From Archaeoglobales archaeon (lineage in GTDB: Archaea; Halobacteriota; Archaeoglobi; Archaeoglobales; Archaeoglobaceae): a stretch of 25,184 nucleotides of DNA. The notes under the pieces are model-generated. The model ran no database searches and had not been told where the DNA came from. It saw nothing but the letters and a program-made list of their open reading frames with translations. Location: NCBI GenBank assembly GCA_003662985.1, contig QMZD01000001.1, positions 1 to 25,184 of the forward strand, written 5' to 3'. Position numbers and translations under genes: made by a program. Shown here one piece after another: positions 19,947 through 25,184 of this stretch (the stretch's first letter is position 1; every line of letters starts with the position of its first letter).

Positions 19947-20522
19947 ATGCAGATTGTCCCCGACACGAACATCATCCACGAGCTGAACAACAACTGCCAC
20001 AGGATCAGAGACAAGGGCAGGAGGATCTCCTGCCTCGAGAGACAGAAGAAGATAGAGAGTATAATGGAGGGAAAGGGGTGCACTCTGGTGCCTGGATTTC
20101 TCGAGGAGGAGCTTAGATACAGAAACGTCTCGTCTAAGAACGGAAAGTATGTTATCTTTACCTACGATGTTGATGGTAAGAAAATTGCTGCCGTGTGTGA
20201 TTCAAAAAAGCTCAGCAGCAGTGAGAGGGAGTTCGTCGAGAGGTTTGTCTCAAGGCTCGCAGAGGAGGCAATAGACAACCAAAGATTCTTTGTAGCCTGC
20301 ACCCAGGAAGCCAGGCAAAATGAGCCAAAGATGGAAGCCATAAGGAGAAGCATGAGACACGACTGGAAAGCTGTAGCCTCCTCAATGCTAATTGAGGATG
20401 ATGTTAGGCTTCTTAGCTATGATAGGGATGTTACCGACGAGTATTGTAAGAGTGTTTATGTCTCCGCAGCAAAGCATGTTGGTGGTGCTAAGGCAAACTC
20501 GTGGGATGCTGTCAGGCCCTAA
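19947..20522 (+). CDS. PIN-domain ribonuclease-like protein, 191 residues
   Basis: It starts IVPDTNIIHEL, the first PIN acid (Asp6) in its usual context. An acidic group EEEL lies at 53-56, and near the end HDWKAVASSMLIEDDVRLLS then YDRDVTD supply Asp139 and Asp159, matching the D--AA-AL-----LLT-D-D pattern of VapC-type PIN nucleases. The domain has a large charged insert between, and the chain (191 residues) is longer than the usual 120-150 of a VapC. It is predicted to cut RNA with bound metal. It is leaderless from a TATA box at 19918-19926, and alone on its strand between two minus-strand gene groups. No typical antitoxin gene precedes it; the divergent basic gene at 19891 is the nearest candidate. 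Confidence 0.72.
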   Translation: MQIVPDTNIIHELNNNCHRIRDKGRRISCLERQKKIESIMEGKGCTLVPGFLEEELRYRNVSSKNGKYVIFTYDVDGKKIAAVCDSKKLSSSEREFVERFVSRLAEEAIDNQRFFVACTQEARQNEPKMEAIRRSMRHDWKAVASSMLIEDDVRLLSYDRDVTDEYCKSVYVSAAKHVGGAKANSWDAVRP

Positions 20523-20643
20523 AAATATCTCAAAATATTTAAACAACATGGGCCTCCACGAACTCGAGGAGTATTCTAATATATCCCTCCACTAAATTTG
20601 GCCTCAGACGAATTTTCTCTAAAATAGAAATAAAAATTTTTAG
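20523..20643. other. A/T-rich gap between convergent genes
   Basis: This 121-bp stretch separates two gene ends. AAATAT and ATATTT form a small inverted repeat at 20524-20541, and T-runs occur on both strands, as expected for terminators. A 15-codon ORF from the ATG at 20551 ends at 20595; it has no credible ribosome binding site and I do not call it. Confidence 0.4.
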
Positions 20644-20772
20644 CTACTCTTTACGCCCGAAGACCTCTCTTAATATTTTAATAATCTCGTAGCTATCTAT
20701 CTCTATTTCAATCTTCTCACAGGGCGTGTTCCACGACTTATCGATGTTGTACTTGTAAATCTTAATCATCAT
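20644..20772 (-). CDS. Small protein of 42 residues, unknown
   Basis: GACGAGGTGATAGAAG precedes the ATG at 20772 (the second codon is also ATG). The product starts MMIKIYKYNIDKSWNTPCEK and continues in a strand (IEIEIDSYEIIKIL), so it is a short beta-hairpin-like plus helical end (REVFGRKE). Its start overlaps the end of the upstream zinc mini-gene by 11 bases in another frame. It probably terminates this minus-strand operon. No motif is recognisable. Confidence 0.6.
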   Translation of the reverse strand: MMIKIYKYNIDKSWNTPCEKIEIEIDSYEIIKILREVFGRKE

Positions 20773-20869
20773 CTTCTATCACCTCGTCTAAAAATACTCC
20801 TTCACTGTCTACATAAACAAACAATTTCTTACCACAACATGGGCATTTCCTCACAGCGCTGACCGGCAT
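20762..20869 (-). CDS. Mini zinc-knuckle protein of 35 residues
   Basis: GAAGGTGAAATA with the stop of the upstream gene (TAATG overlap) precedes the ATG at 20869. The product begins MPVSAVRKCPCCGKKLFVYV, with a CPCCG knuckle followed by a basic strand, and ends in an acidic tail (LDEVIEDDD). It has one CxxC and so would need a partner or a dimer to complete a zinc site. The spacing, coupling and Cys pattern argue for a real gene. Function unknown. Confidence 0.65.
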   Translation of the reverse strand: MPVSAVRKCPCCGKKLFVYVDSEGVFLDEVIEDDD

Positions 20870-21117
20870 TATTTCACCTTCTTAATATCATAACCTTGTT
20901 TTGCAGATCCGTGGAAGTGCCTGCCAAGGATGTGTAGGGATAAGCACTCCTTGCAGAATTTATCCCCGCAAACTGGACACTCGTCGTAGTTCTTCTGAAA
21001 CTCTCCCTCCTGGCAGAATCCCCAGAAGAGCTCCCTGTCGCAAACTCCACACCTTCCAACGAAGAACTCAACAGGCTCTTGACACTCTTTATAGTTTAAC
21101 CTTCTCATCTTCTCCAT
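20869..21117 (-). CDS. Small double zinc-finger protein, 82 residues
   Basis: I start at ATG 21117 because GTGGAGGGAGC lies just before it; the longer frame to 21180 would overlap the upstream gene by 92 bases. Cys and His are arranged CGVC, then FC, then CPVCGDKFCKEC and HILGRHFH, enough for two treble-clef or B-box-like zinc sites (about residues 22-65). The C-terminus is basic. It probably binds nucleic acid or protein. It overlaps the previous gene by 29 bases and couples to the next one at its stop codon. Confidence 0.75.
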   Translation of the reverse strand: MEKMRRLNYKECQEPVEFFVGRCGVCDRELFWGFCQEGEFQKNYDECPVCGDKFCKECLSLHILGRHFHGSAKQGYDIKKVK

Positions 21118-21403
21118 TATAAGCTCCCTCCACTCTCCATAAGTCTGTCCAATTATATAAAAGTGCTCTCTTTCTCTCAACTATTCCACGCTCTTCAAGC
21201 TGGACTAAATACTTGTAAACCGTGTTTCTTACTAGTTTCATCTCTTGTGCAAGTTCTTCTACAGTCTTAGGCCTGTTGAGCAGAGAAATCAGCCTTCTCA
21301 AATTTCTAAATTTCTTCTGTGTCTTCCTGTCGAGCTCATCGTTACAATCTTTACAAACAAGGGAGTCCTCCATTGCCTCTTTATTGCAGTACCAGCATTT
21401 CAT
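21089..21403 (-). CDS. Zinc-ribbon plus winged-helix transcription regulator
   Basis: GAGGTGAAATT precedes the ATG at 21403; an upstream in-frame TTG adds five residues. The product of 104 residues has an N-terminal zinc ribbon (MKCWYCNKEA and VCKDCNDELD), then a winged helix at about 30-85: LRRLISLLNRPKTVEELAQE, then MKLVRNTVYKYLVQLEERGI and the wing VERKR. It is a compact archaeal transcription factor in the style of ArsR/MarR-like phage or plasmid repressors. Its own operon neighbours are zinc proteins, and it lies near the repeat tract at 21630-21709, a candidate target. Confidence 0.85.
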   Translation of the reverse strand: MKCWYCNKEAMEDSLVCKDCNDELDRKTQKKFRNLRRLISLLNRPKTVEELAQEMKLVRNTVYKYLVQLEERGIVERKRALLYNWTDLWRVEGAYNGEDEKVKL

Positions 21404-21422
21404 AATTTCACCTCGCAAGGAG

Positions 21423-21445
21423 ACCCCGTTTCTTTAGAGCGGGGT
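21423..21445. repeat. Hairpin ACCCCG...CGGGGT with an 11-base loop
   Basis: ACCCCG at 21423-21428 pairs with CGGGGT at 21440-21445. The flanking context (CTCTAAAG in the loop, then AGTTTACAG) recalls the stem-loops at ends of some IS200/IS605 or TnpB elements, but there is no transposase gene. It may also be a transcript end or operator between 21403 and the gene at 21469-21618. Confidence 0.45.
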
Positions 21446-21468
21446 AGTTTACAGCCCCACCTAAAATC

Positions 21469-21618
21469 TCAAATAAACCTCAGCCCAACGTCAATAAACC
21501 TCTCACAATCTGCAGCCGGGTTCTCCCAGAATATCTCAATTTTGTCCCTTCTTATGCACCTGCCCTCTACCAGGTTTTTCCTCTCGAAGAATATACACAA
21601 AACACAAACCTTCTCCAT
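21469..21618 (-). CDS. Tiny four-Cys protein, 49 residues
   Basis: GGAGGTGGAGA precedes the ATG at 21618. The product starts MEKVCVLCIFFERKNLVEGR and goes on CIRRDK, then PAADCERFIDVG: Cys at 5, 8, 21 and 38, a plausible metal site. The pattern C-x2-C-x12-C-x16-C recalls small uncharacterised archaeal proteins with a CxxC start. It is the first gene after the 10-bp repeat tract, so that tract is its upstream region. Confidence 0.7.
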   Translation of the reverse strand: MEKVCVLCIFFERKNLVEGRCIRRDKIEIFWENPAADCERFIDVGLRFI

Positions 21619-21629
21619 TCTCCACCTCC

Positions 21630-21709
21630 TTATTTCAGTCAGTCTCAGTTGCTTCTAATCTCTTTCTGTCTCTTTCAACTACTCTCTATCAGTTTCTATC
21701 AGTTTCAAC
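21630..21709. repeat. Eight degenerate 10-bp tandem repeats, pyrimidine-rich
   Basis: Split into tens from 21630, the plus strand reads TTATTTCAGT, CAGTCTCAGT, TGCTTCTAAT, CTCTTTCTGT, CTCTTTCAAC, TACTCTCTAT, CAGTTTCTAT and CAGTTTCAAC. A central TTTC/CTC with flanking pyrimidines recurs every 10 bases, about one helical turn. The minus strand is dense in TGA and TAG, so the tract is not coding. It looks like stacked binding sites or an origin/partition iteron array. Confidence 0.6.
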
Positions 21710-21864
21710 AGCTTTTAGTTTGCCACTACTTTCGTCTACTTCAACCATCTCCCGGAATGGCCCCCAAGCCGGCTGCTCTAAAAGGGGGGATCGATGGGGC
21801 AAAACAGCACCGGTCTTGGGTCTTGCCCCGGAAGAAATTTATATTTTGAAGCTAATTTATACCC
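21710..21864. promoter_or_regulatory. Gene-free control region with inverted repeats and a leaderless promoter
   Basis: Besides the repeats at 21630-21709, this stretch holds the palindrome AGCCGGCT at about 21768-21775, and GGGGCAA at 21796-21802 pairing with TTGCCCC at 21823-21829 around a 20-base loop. Then comes TTTATATTT at 21838-21846, about 23 bases before the ATG at 21865. The G+C-rich inverted repeat upstream of the TATA box looks like an operator, or part of an origin between diverging transcripts. Confidence 0.55.
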
Positions 21865-22104
21865 ATGGAACACATCAAGCTCGCAAAGAAACACAAGGCA
21901 GACCTTGTTCTTGTTCAGCGCGATGATGCTTTAATCGACATCTACGATAAGGATGGTGGTCTCATTGATAGTGGTTTAGATGCAGAGTCTGCCTTATCCA
22001 TAGCCGACTCGGTTAAAAGATTCCTCTTCTGCCACAAAAACGTTTGCGATCTTGTAGAAGATGAGGAAATAAAGGATGTAATCGATCTCTCGGATACAAG
22101 GTGA
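21865..22104 (+). CDS. Small acidic protein of 79 residues, leaderless
   Basis: The ATG has a TATA box about 23 bases upstream and no ribosome binding site. The product starts basic (MEHIKLAKKHKADLVLVQRD), then is acidic and helical (DALIDIYDKDGGLIDSGLDA, SALSIADSVKRFLFCH) with two Cys (FCHKNVCDLVEDEE). No family is recognised. It is followed after 4 bases by the 242-residue gene and probably co-transcribed with it. It may be a small accessory subunit of that protein. Confidence 0.75.
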   Translation: MEHIKLAKKHKADLVLVQRDDALIDIYDKDGGLIDSGLDAESALSIADSVKRFLFCHKNVCDLVEDEEIKDVIDLSDTR

Positions 22105-22108
22105 TTTA

Positions 22109-22837
22109 ATGGGTATAAAAGTTGGAGAGAGGTGGCTAAAGCTTGGGAAGAAATACATGGACTACAGCCGCAATCTCGATGAGTACACAAGCTTCCTCCA
22201 CGGGTTTGTTCACACAAACAGCCTGCAAACAATCAGCAAAACAGGCAGCGCCAGGAGTGCTGTTGTTGTTTCCACTTTTAAGGAAGTATTCGACGATCCG
22301 CAGACAGCAATAGCCGTGTGCAGGAACAAGGACAAAATCAAGGGGAGAATATACGACACCAGGAAGAACCAAACGGTGGACTGGTTCTGCGACAGCATCG
22401 AACACTTCGACGAGGTGAAAAAGGCTATAAGACTCTGCAAGGAGGATCCCTCGAAGACCGAAGAGGCTAGGAAGATCTTAATGGACCTCCACAAGCAGGG
22501 GAAGCTTAAGGGGTTCAACCAGAAAGGCATAGACATGCTCCTGCTAGATTCCGGCTGCGATACCACAGTGCTTGATATGTGGATGCTCAAGGAGTTCTAC
22601 GGGGTTCCAACGAATGATCTTGCAGCCAGGAGAGGAATCCAACTCACAAAGAAGTATCCTGTTTTGAGGGATGACCTCGAGAGGAGAGTAATGGAGAAGA
22701 AGGCCGACCGTGGCTATGGCCTCGGGGCCTGGCACGTGGCAAAATGGCTCGAACTCTCAACTGGTGGAAATTATAGAAGGGCGGAAAACTTCATGAAGGA
22801 TTTGTTTAGCCAGACGAGGCTTAGCGAGTTCTTATAG
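22109..22837 (+). CDS. Divergent HhH-GPD-like protein, possible DNA glycosylase
   Basis: A protein of 242 residues; AGGTGATTTA precedes the ATG. Residues 133-160 carry LKGFNQKGIDMLLLDSG and, after a short loop, VLDMWML. This matches, by eye, the helix-hairpin-helix and catalytic Asp of endonuclease-III-type glycosylases (LPGVGRKTAN then VDTHI), with Lys139 and Asp156 spaced like the catalytic Lys and Asp. There is no iron-sulfur Cys cluster at the C-terminus. The N-terminal half is helical and unassigned. If right, it would remove or cut at modified bases. The neighbouring methyltransferase makes a modification-related role conceivable. A structural search would settle it. Confidence 0.5.
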   Translation: MGIKVGERWLKLGKKYMDYSRNLDEYTSFLHGFVHTNSLQTISKTGSARSAVVVSTFKEVFDDPQTAIAVCRNKDKIKGRIYDTRKNQTVDWFCDSIEHFDEVKKAIRLCKEDPSKTEEARKILMDLHKQGKLKGFNQKGIDMLLLDSGCDTTVLDMWMLKEFYGVPTNDLAARRGIQLTKKYPVLRDDLERRVMEKKADRGYGLGAWHVAKWLELSTGGNYRRAENFMKDLFSQTRLSEFL

Positions 22838-23107
22838 TTTTTTGATTAACCTATCTGCAACCATCCCCCCAATGCGGAACATAATGTAGGCGAAGGCAAA
22901 CAGCATCATTAGACCAAAAACCAAAGCGTGGTACTTTGGCTCATAGGCCAGGATTACCAAGCCTGGGGAGATGGTTCCAAACTTTTTAAATTTATCCTTG
23001 AAGCACTCCCTGCAGTATATTTTACCCATGTACCTCACCCAGTTGTCCTTAACCGGCTTCCCACACTCGCAGCAGTTCTTCACATTGCCCACAGCAAATA
23101 TAACCAT
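22832..23107 (-). CDS. LIM-like zinc finger joined to a membrane helix
   Basis: A protein of 91 residues; AGGTGGTG precedes the ATG at 23107. Cys are at CCECGKP (12-15) and YCRECF (32-35) with a hydrophobic spacer (VKDNWVRYMGKIY), like one zinc site of a LIM finger. A linker is followed by a membrane helix at about 62-80 (LVFGLMMLFAFAYIMFRIGG) and a basic end. The finger is probably cytoplasmic. It is downstream of the methyltransferase gene and 17 bases away, likely co-transcribed. It overlaps the end of the plus-strand 22109-22837 gene by 6 bases. Confidence 0.78.
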   Translation of the reverse strand: MVIFAVGNVKNCCECGKPVKDNWVRYMGKIYCRECFKDKFKKFGTISPGLVILAYEPKYHALVFGLMMLFAFAYIMFRIGGMVADRLIKKL

Positions 23108-23124
23108 AACACCACCTTTAAATT

Positions 23125-23928
23125 TTATTGAAACTCAATTAGTTTTTTCTGATATAAATAAGGCTCAATCCTTCTCGCTGCCATCTCACAATACTCCTTC
23201 TTCAGTTCAATCCCTATAAACCTTCTCTCAGTTTTAACAGCAACTAATGCTGTAGTCCCCGAACCCAAGAAGGGATCTAAAACAACATCCCCAACAAAAC
23301 TAAAAAGTTTAATACACCTATATGGCAGTTCTTCAGGGAACGGTGCCGGATGGCCAATTTTTTTCTTCGATGCTACCGGCATCCCCCAAAGGTCTAAAAC
23401 AAATCTCAAGAACTCATCCCTAGTCAAATCTGTTTCGCCTTTGTTTTGTTTCTTCCATGTTTCCTTGTAAGCCACTATTATCGCCTCAGTCATGTGCCTC
23501 ACCCAAGGAGCTGATGCAGAACACCAGCTACCCCACGCTGTATCATTGTCCGTGTTTAGTTGATTCCACGTAATATTGTCTCTAAACTTTAAACCAGCCT
23601 TTCTTAAAGCTTTAAAAGAACAATACCATGGTGAAAAGATCTCCCTTTTTGAGCTAATCATTGAGTATGGAACATTCCAGCATATTCTTCCATCTGGCTT
23701 TAACACTCTCTTCAACCCTTTAAACACGTCTGTTAGAAATTTTACATACTCTTCCTCGGTTAAATCCTCCTCATACTCTTTTCCAACATTATATGGTGGA
23801 GATGTGACCACTAGATCTATGCTACCTTTTGGCAGAAGATTTAAAACTTTAACACAATCACCATGGATTATCTTATTCACTGGTAATTTTGCTCGTAATC
23901 TATTCAATTCATCCGCAGCCATTAACAT
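23125..23928 (-). CDS. Beta-class DNA methyltransferase (SPPY type)
   Basis: A protein of 267 residues. Catalytic motif IV, TSPPYN (42-47), comes first, followed by the target-recognition part, then motif X/I with DPFLGSGTTA (218-226) and FIGIEL (237-242), the beta order of N4-cytosine and N6-adenine amino-methyltransferases. SPPY rather than DPPY favours N4-methylcytosine, though N6-adenine enzymes with SPPY exist. HGDCVKVL at 22-29 starts the domain as usual. GAGGGGTGTCTAG precedes the ATG at 23928. No restriction endonuclease is recognisable beside it, so it looks like an orphan enzyme that protects or marks the element's DNA. Confidence 0.93.
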   Translation of the reverse strand: MLMAADELNRLRAKLPVNKIIHGDCVKVLNLLPKGSIDLVVTSPPYNVGKEYEEDLTEEEYVKFLTDVFKGLKRVLKPDGRICWNVPYSMISSKREIFSPWYCSFKALRKAGLKFRDNITWNQLNTDNDTAWGSWCSASAPWVRHMTEAIIVAYKETWKKQNKGETDLTRDEFLRFVLDLWGMPVASKKKIGHPAPFPEELPYRCIKLFSFVGDVVLDPFLGSGTTALVAVKTERRFIGIELKKEYCEMAARRIEPYLYQKKLIEFQ

Positions 23929-23962
23929 CTAGACACCCCTCACTTTCAAAACACAGACAATT

Positions 23963-23970
23963 GATAAAAA
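23963..23970 (+). promoter_or_regulatory. TATA-like box for the 23992 gene (leaderless)
   Basis: GATAAAAA is centred about 25 bases before the ATG at 23992, with no ribosome binding site between. It is weaker than the other boxes in the window. Confidence 0.4.
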
Positions 23971-23991
23971 CCTTTAGTCCAATCAATCAGC

Positions 23992-24240
23992 ATGGTCGTG
24001 TATGTGATAGATGACCTCGAGCATTTCAAGGAATGCGCCAGGTCTGCAAGAATAAAACTATGGAAGGAGAAAAAGCTCAACGGAGAAGTTGAAATTAGGA
24101 TGAAAGCCGGCACAGTTGGCTTCCGCAAGGTTTACGAAACATCCGACCCAGAGCTGGCAGAAGTTAGGAAGATGATTGAGGTCGAAGATTTTGTCGAGCT
24201 TGTGGATGTTGAGTCCGATGATACGTTTTTTCTCTTCTAA
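23992..24240 (+). CDS. Small charged protein of 82 residues, leaderless
   Basis: It diverges from the methyltransferase gene across 63 bp. The product begins MVVYVIDDLEHFKECARSAR and is helical and charged, then beta (GEVEIRMKAGTVGFRKVYE), then an acidic tail (EVEDFVELVDVESDD) ending TFFLF. The order is that of a compact alpha/beta regulator or anti-host protein, but no family is recognised. No Cys pairs. The downstream gene has its own TATA box, so it is probably a single-gene transcript. Confidence 0.75.
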   Translation: MVVYVIDDLEHFKECARSARIKLWKEKKLNGEVEIRMKAGTVGFRKVYETSDPELAEVRKMIEVEDFVELVDVESDDTFFLF

Positions 24241-24272
24241 GAAATCCATGACGAACATGGCGACGAAACACT

Positions 24273-24280
24273 AATATAAT
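24273..24280 (+). promoter_or_regulatory. TATA box for the 24301 gene (leaderless)
   Basis: AATATAAT is centred about 24-25 bases before the ATG at 24301, and there is no ribosome binding site. Same pattern as 909, 19918, 21838 and 23963. Confidence 0.55.
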
Positions 24281-24300
24281 ATTCTACCAAACTTATCTCC

Positions 24301-24723
24301 ATGAAGTATGACAGGCAGTTCACAATAGTCGTGCCGAAGTACTCAAACGCCGGGGAGAGGATTGATACAAGCTTTGCCAAAAAATTCTCGCTAAGGATGG
24401 CTGAGGAGTTCGGCGGTGTTACTGTCCATCCAACTGTTTTGGGATGCTGGGAGGCCAGGAGGGATGGAAAACCAGTATTGGAGTGTGAGGAGAACCTTCT
24501 GATTACCTCTGCAGTCGACTCGAGCAACATGAGCAAAGATGAATTAGAGAGGAAAAGAAAATTTGTCGAAAGGCTTGCGAAGGAGATTGGCAACGAGCTC
24601 GGCCAGGAGAGTGTGATGGTTGTCGAAGATTTAATTGATAGGGTTGAGTTCGTAGAAGGGCACTACAGAAAAAGCCTCCCTGCTAAAACCGAGAGGGACT
24701 TTTTCAAGAAGTTGCTTGACTAA
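24301..24723 (+). CDS. Alpha/beta protein of 140 residues, leaderless
   Basis: The first half is beta-rich (FTIVVPKYSNAGERI, RMAEEFGGVTVHPTVLGCWE, GKPVLECEENLLITSAVD) and the second a long charged helix (ELERKRKFVERLAKEIGNEL) plus a final strand (SVMVVEDLIDRVEFVEG). The GGVTVHPTVLGCW and EEN signatures remind me of small uncharacterised archaeal proteins that I cannot place. It has no membrane part. It converges with the 24704-25132 gene and overlaps it by 20 bases. Confidence 0.8.
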   Translation: MKYDRQFTIVVPKYSNAGERIDTSFAKKFSLRMAEEFGGVTVHPTVLGCWEARRDGKPVLECEENLLITSAVDSSNMSKDELERKRKFVERLAKEIGNELGQESVMVVEDLIDRVEFVEGHYRKSLPAKTERDFFKKLLD

Positions 24724-25132
24724 TATTTCCCTTTACAACAGCCGTTGCGACGAAATCTCCTCTAATAACTGCAGTCCACGGACCAAAAAACGATGGAAGT
24801 ACCACTGTTACTTCTTCTTCATCATAATCGATCGTAATGTTTTCAACAGTTAAGTTGTGTTTCACAGCAAATTTGTTTATTTCTTTCACTAGCATATCTG
24901 TTGCATTACCATATTTTGTGCTTAGCTTAAAATAGTACACCCCTTCAGAGAGATTATAAACAACCAACCTTTTTACTCCGTACTTTTCAGTAAGTAAAAT
25001 ATCTCTGTCTTTCGAACCGGCTTTGTATCCTGCTTCTAAACTCGATCCAGCAAGGTTAATCCCTGTATATACTATAGCCACAAATAAAAACGCAGTAATC
25101 ACCAAAACCCCTACCTTTTCAAATCTTTTCAT
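24704..25132 (-). CDS. N-anchored exoprotein with AGYKAG stalk motif
   Basis: A protein of 142 residues; GGAGTGAAAGT precedes the ATG at 25132. An N-terminal hydrophobic helix (about 8-28) leads to SSLEAGYKAGSKDRDILL, which resembles the YQAGYTAGQA stretch after the anchor in the protein at 1558-2166. A soluble alpha/beta domain of about 95 residues follows, with several strands (KRLVVYNLSEGVYYFKLS, NLTVENITIDYDEEEVTVVL) and three or four Asn-X-Ser/Thr sequons. It is probably displayed outside the membrane. The 52 bases beyond 25132 show only the possible tail of another minus-strand ORF. Confidence 0.8.
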   Translation of the reverse strand: MKRFEKVGVLVITAFLFVAIVYTGINLAGSSLEAGYKAGSKDRDILLTEKYGVKRLVVYNLSEGVYYFKLSTKYGNATDMLVKEINKFAVKHNLTVENITIDYDEEEVTVVLPSFFGPWTAVIRGDFVATAVVKGNISQATS

Positions 25133-25184
25133 ACTTTCACTCCATTTAGCAAACTTACAAATCTAAGCTAGCCGCTGAAACTCC

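Noticed and set aside
19892..20083. N-terminal extension of the 43-residue minus-strand gene
   Set aside because: It would lie opposite the start of the PIN gene and across the promoter.
21630..21709. CRISPR array
   Set aside because: The units are 10 bp and degenerate, with no spacers and no cas genes.
21245..21849. Plus-strand ORFs of 137, 66 and 68 residues across the repeat tract
   Set aside because: They run through the pyrimidine repeats and antisense to Cys-rich minus-strand genes with good ribosome binding sites; composition is that of the repeats.
1..25184. tRNA, rRNA, integrase or replication initiator gene
   Set aside because: I looked on both strands and found no cloverleaf, integrase catalytic motifs or Rep/MCM/Orc motifs that I could support.

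Overview
The window looks archaeal. Start codons follow strong GGAGGTGA-type ribosome binding sites or stand leaderless about 25 bases downstream of a TATA box. Arg AGG/AGA and Ile ATA codons dominate. Recognisable families include a Ser-His-Asp (ER/archaeal-type) signal peptidase, an AbrB-type swapped-hairpin protein, a HerA/FtsK-type ATPase, a PIN-domain protein and a DUF5667-like secreted protein. A hyperthermophilic euryarchaeon, perhaps of the Archaeoglobales, is my best guess from codon style and protein character; this is inference. The gene set (secreted and membrane proteins, a DNA-pumping-type ATPase, swarms of tiny zinc-binding proteins, an orphan DNA methyltransferase, few housekeeping genes) points to a virus, provirus or large plasmid. 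I recognise no integrase, replication initiator, capsid fold, rRNA, tRNA, insertion-sequence transposase or CRISPR array here.

Layout. (1) 1-1400: a minus-strand cluster of membrane/secreted proteins (one with a long Pro-Thr repeat) diverges from a membrane-tethered winged-helix regulator across a 35-bp interval holding two overlapping promoters. (2) 1463-12001: a long plus-strand gene block starts at a strong TATA box. The predicted mRNA begins with a hairpin. It encodes an N-anchored exoprotein, a heavily N-glycosylatable C-anchored surface protein, two paralogous C-anchored beta-domain proteins flanking a membrane-anchored subtilase, small multi-span proteins, a dedicated signal peptidase, a parallel beta-helix protein with C-terminal anchor, a second beta-helix protein that ends like a phage fibre tip, and a small anchored protein copying a module of the first. 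Nearly every product is exported or membrane-inserted. I read it as one surface or virion-envelope assembly. (3) 12099-12893: a DUF5667-like secreted protein.

(4) 18672 down to 12958: a minus-strand operon that starts with the AbrB-like regulator. It runs through about ten tiny genes, many encoding Cys-rich zinc-ribbon proteins joined by a repeated SD-like cassette, and ends with a coiled-coil HerA-like ATPase and a membrane glycosyltransferase with a QxxRW motif. (5) 18744-21618: more minus-strand small genes (winged-helix and zinc proteins), interrupted by a leaderless plus-strand PIN-domain gene. (6) 21619-21864: a 246-bp gene-free interval with an 80-bp tract of eight degenerate 10-bp repeats, a palindrome, a GC-rich inverted repeat and a leaderless promoter; this is the best candidate for an origin or control region. 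(7) 21865-25184: small leaderless plus-strand genes, a protein with the helix-hairpin-helix/Lys/Asp signature of HhH-GPD DNA glycosylases, a LIM-like zinc-finger membrane protein, a beta-class DNA methyltransferase and a membrane-anchored exoprotein.

Working model (inference): block 2 supplies envelope proteins that are processed by the encoded signal peptidase and subtilase and perhaps glycosylated with the help of the encoded glycosyltransferase. The HerA-like ATPase may move DNA. The zinc, winged-helix, AbrB and PIN proteins regulate, and the methyltransferase marks the element's DNA.
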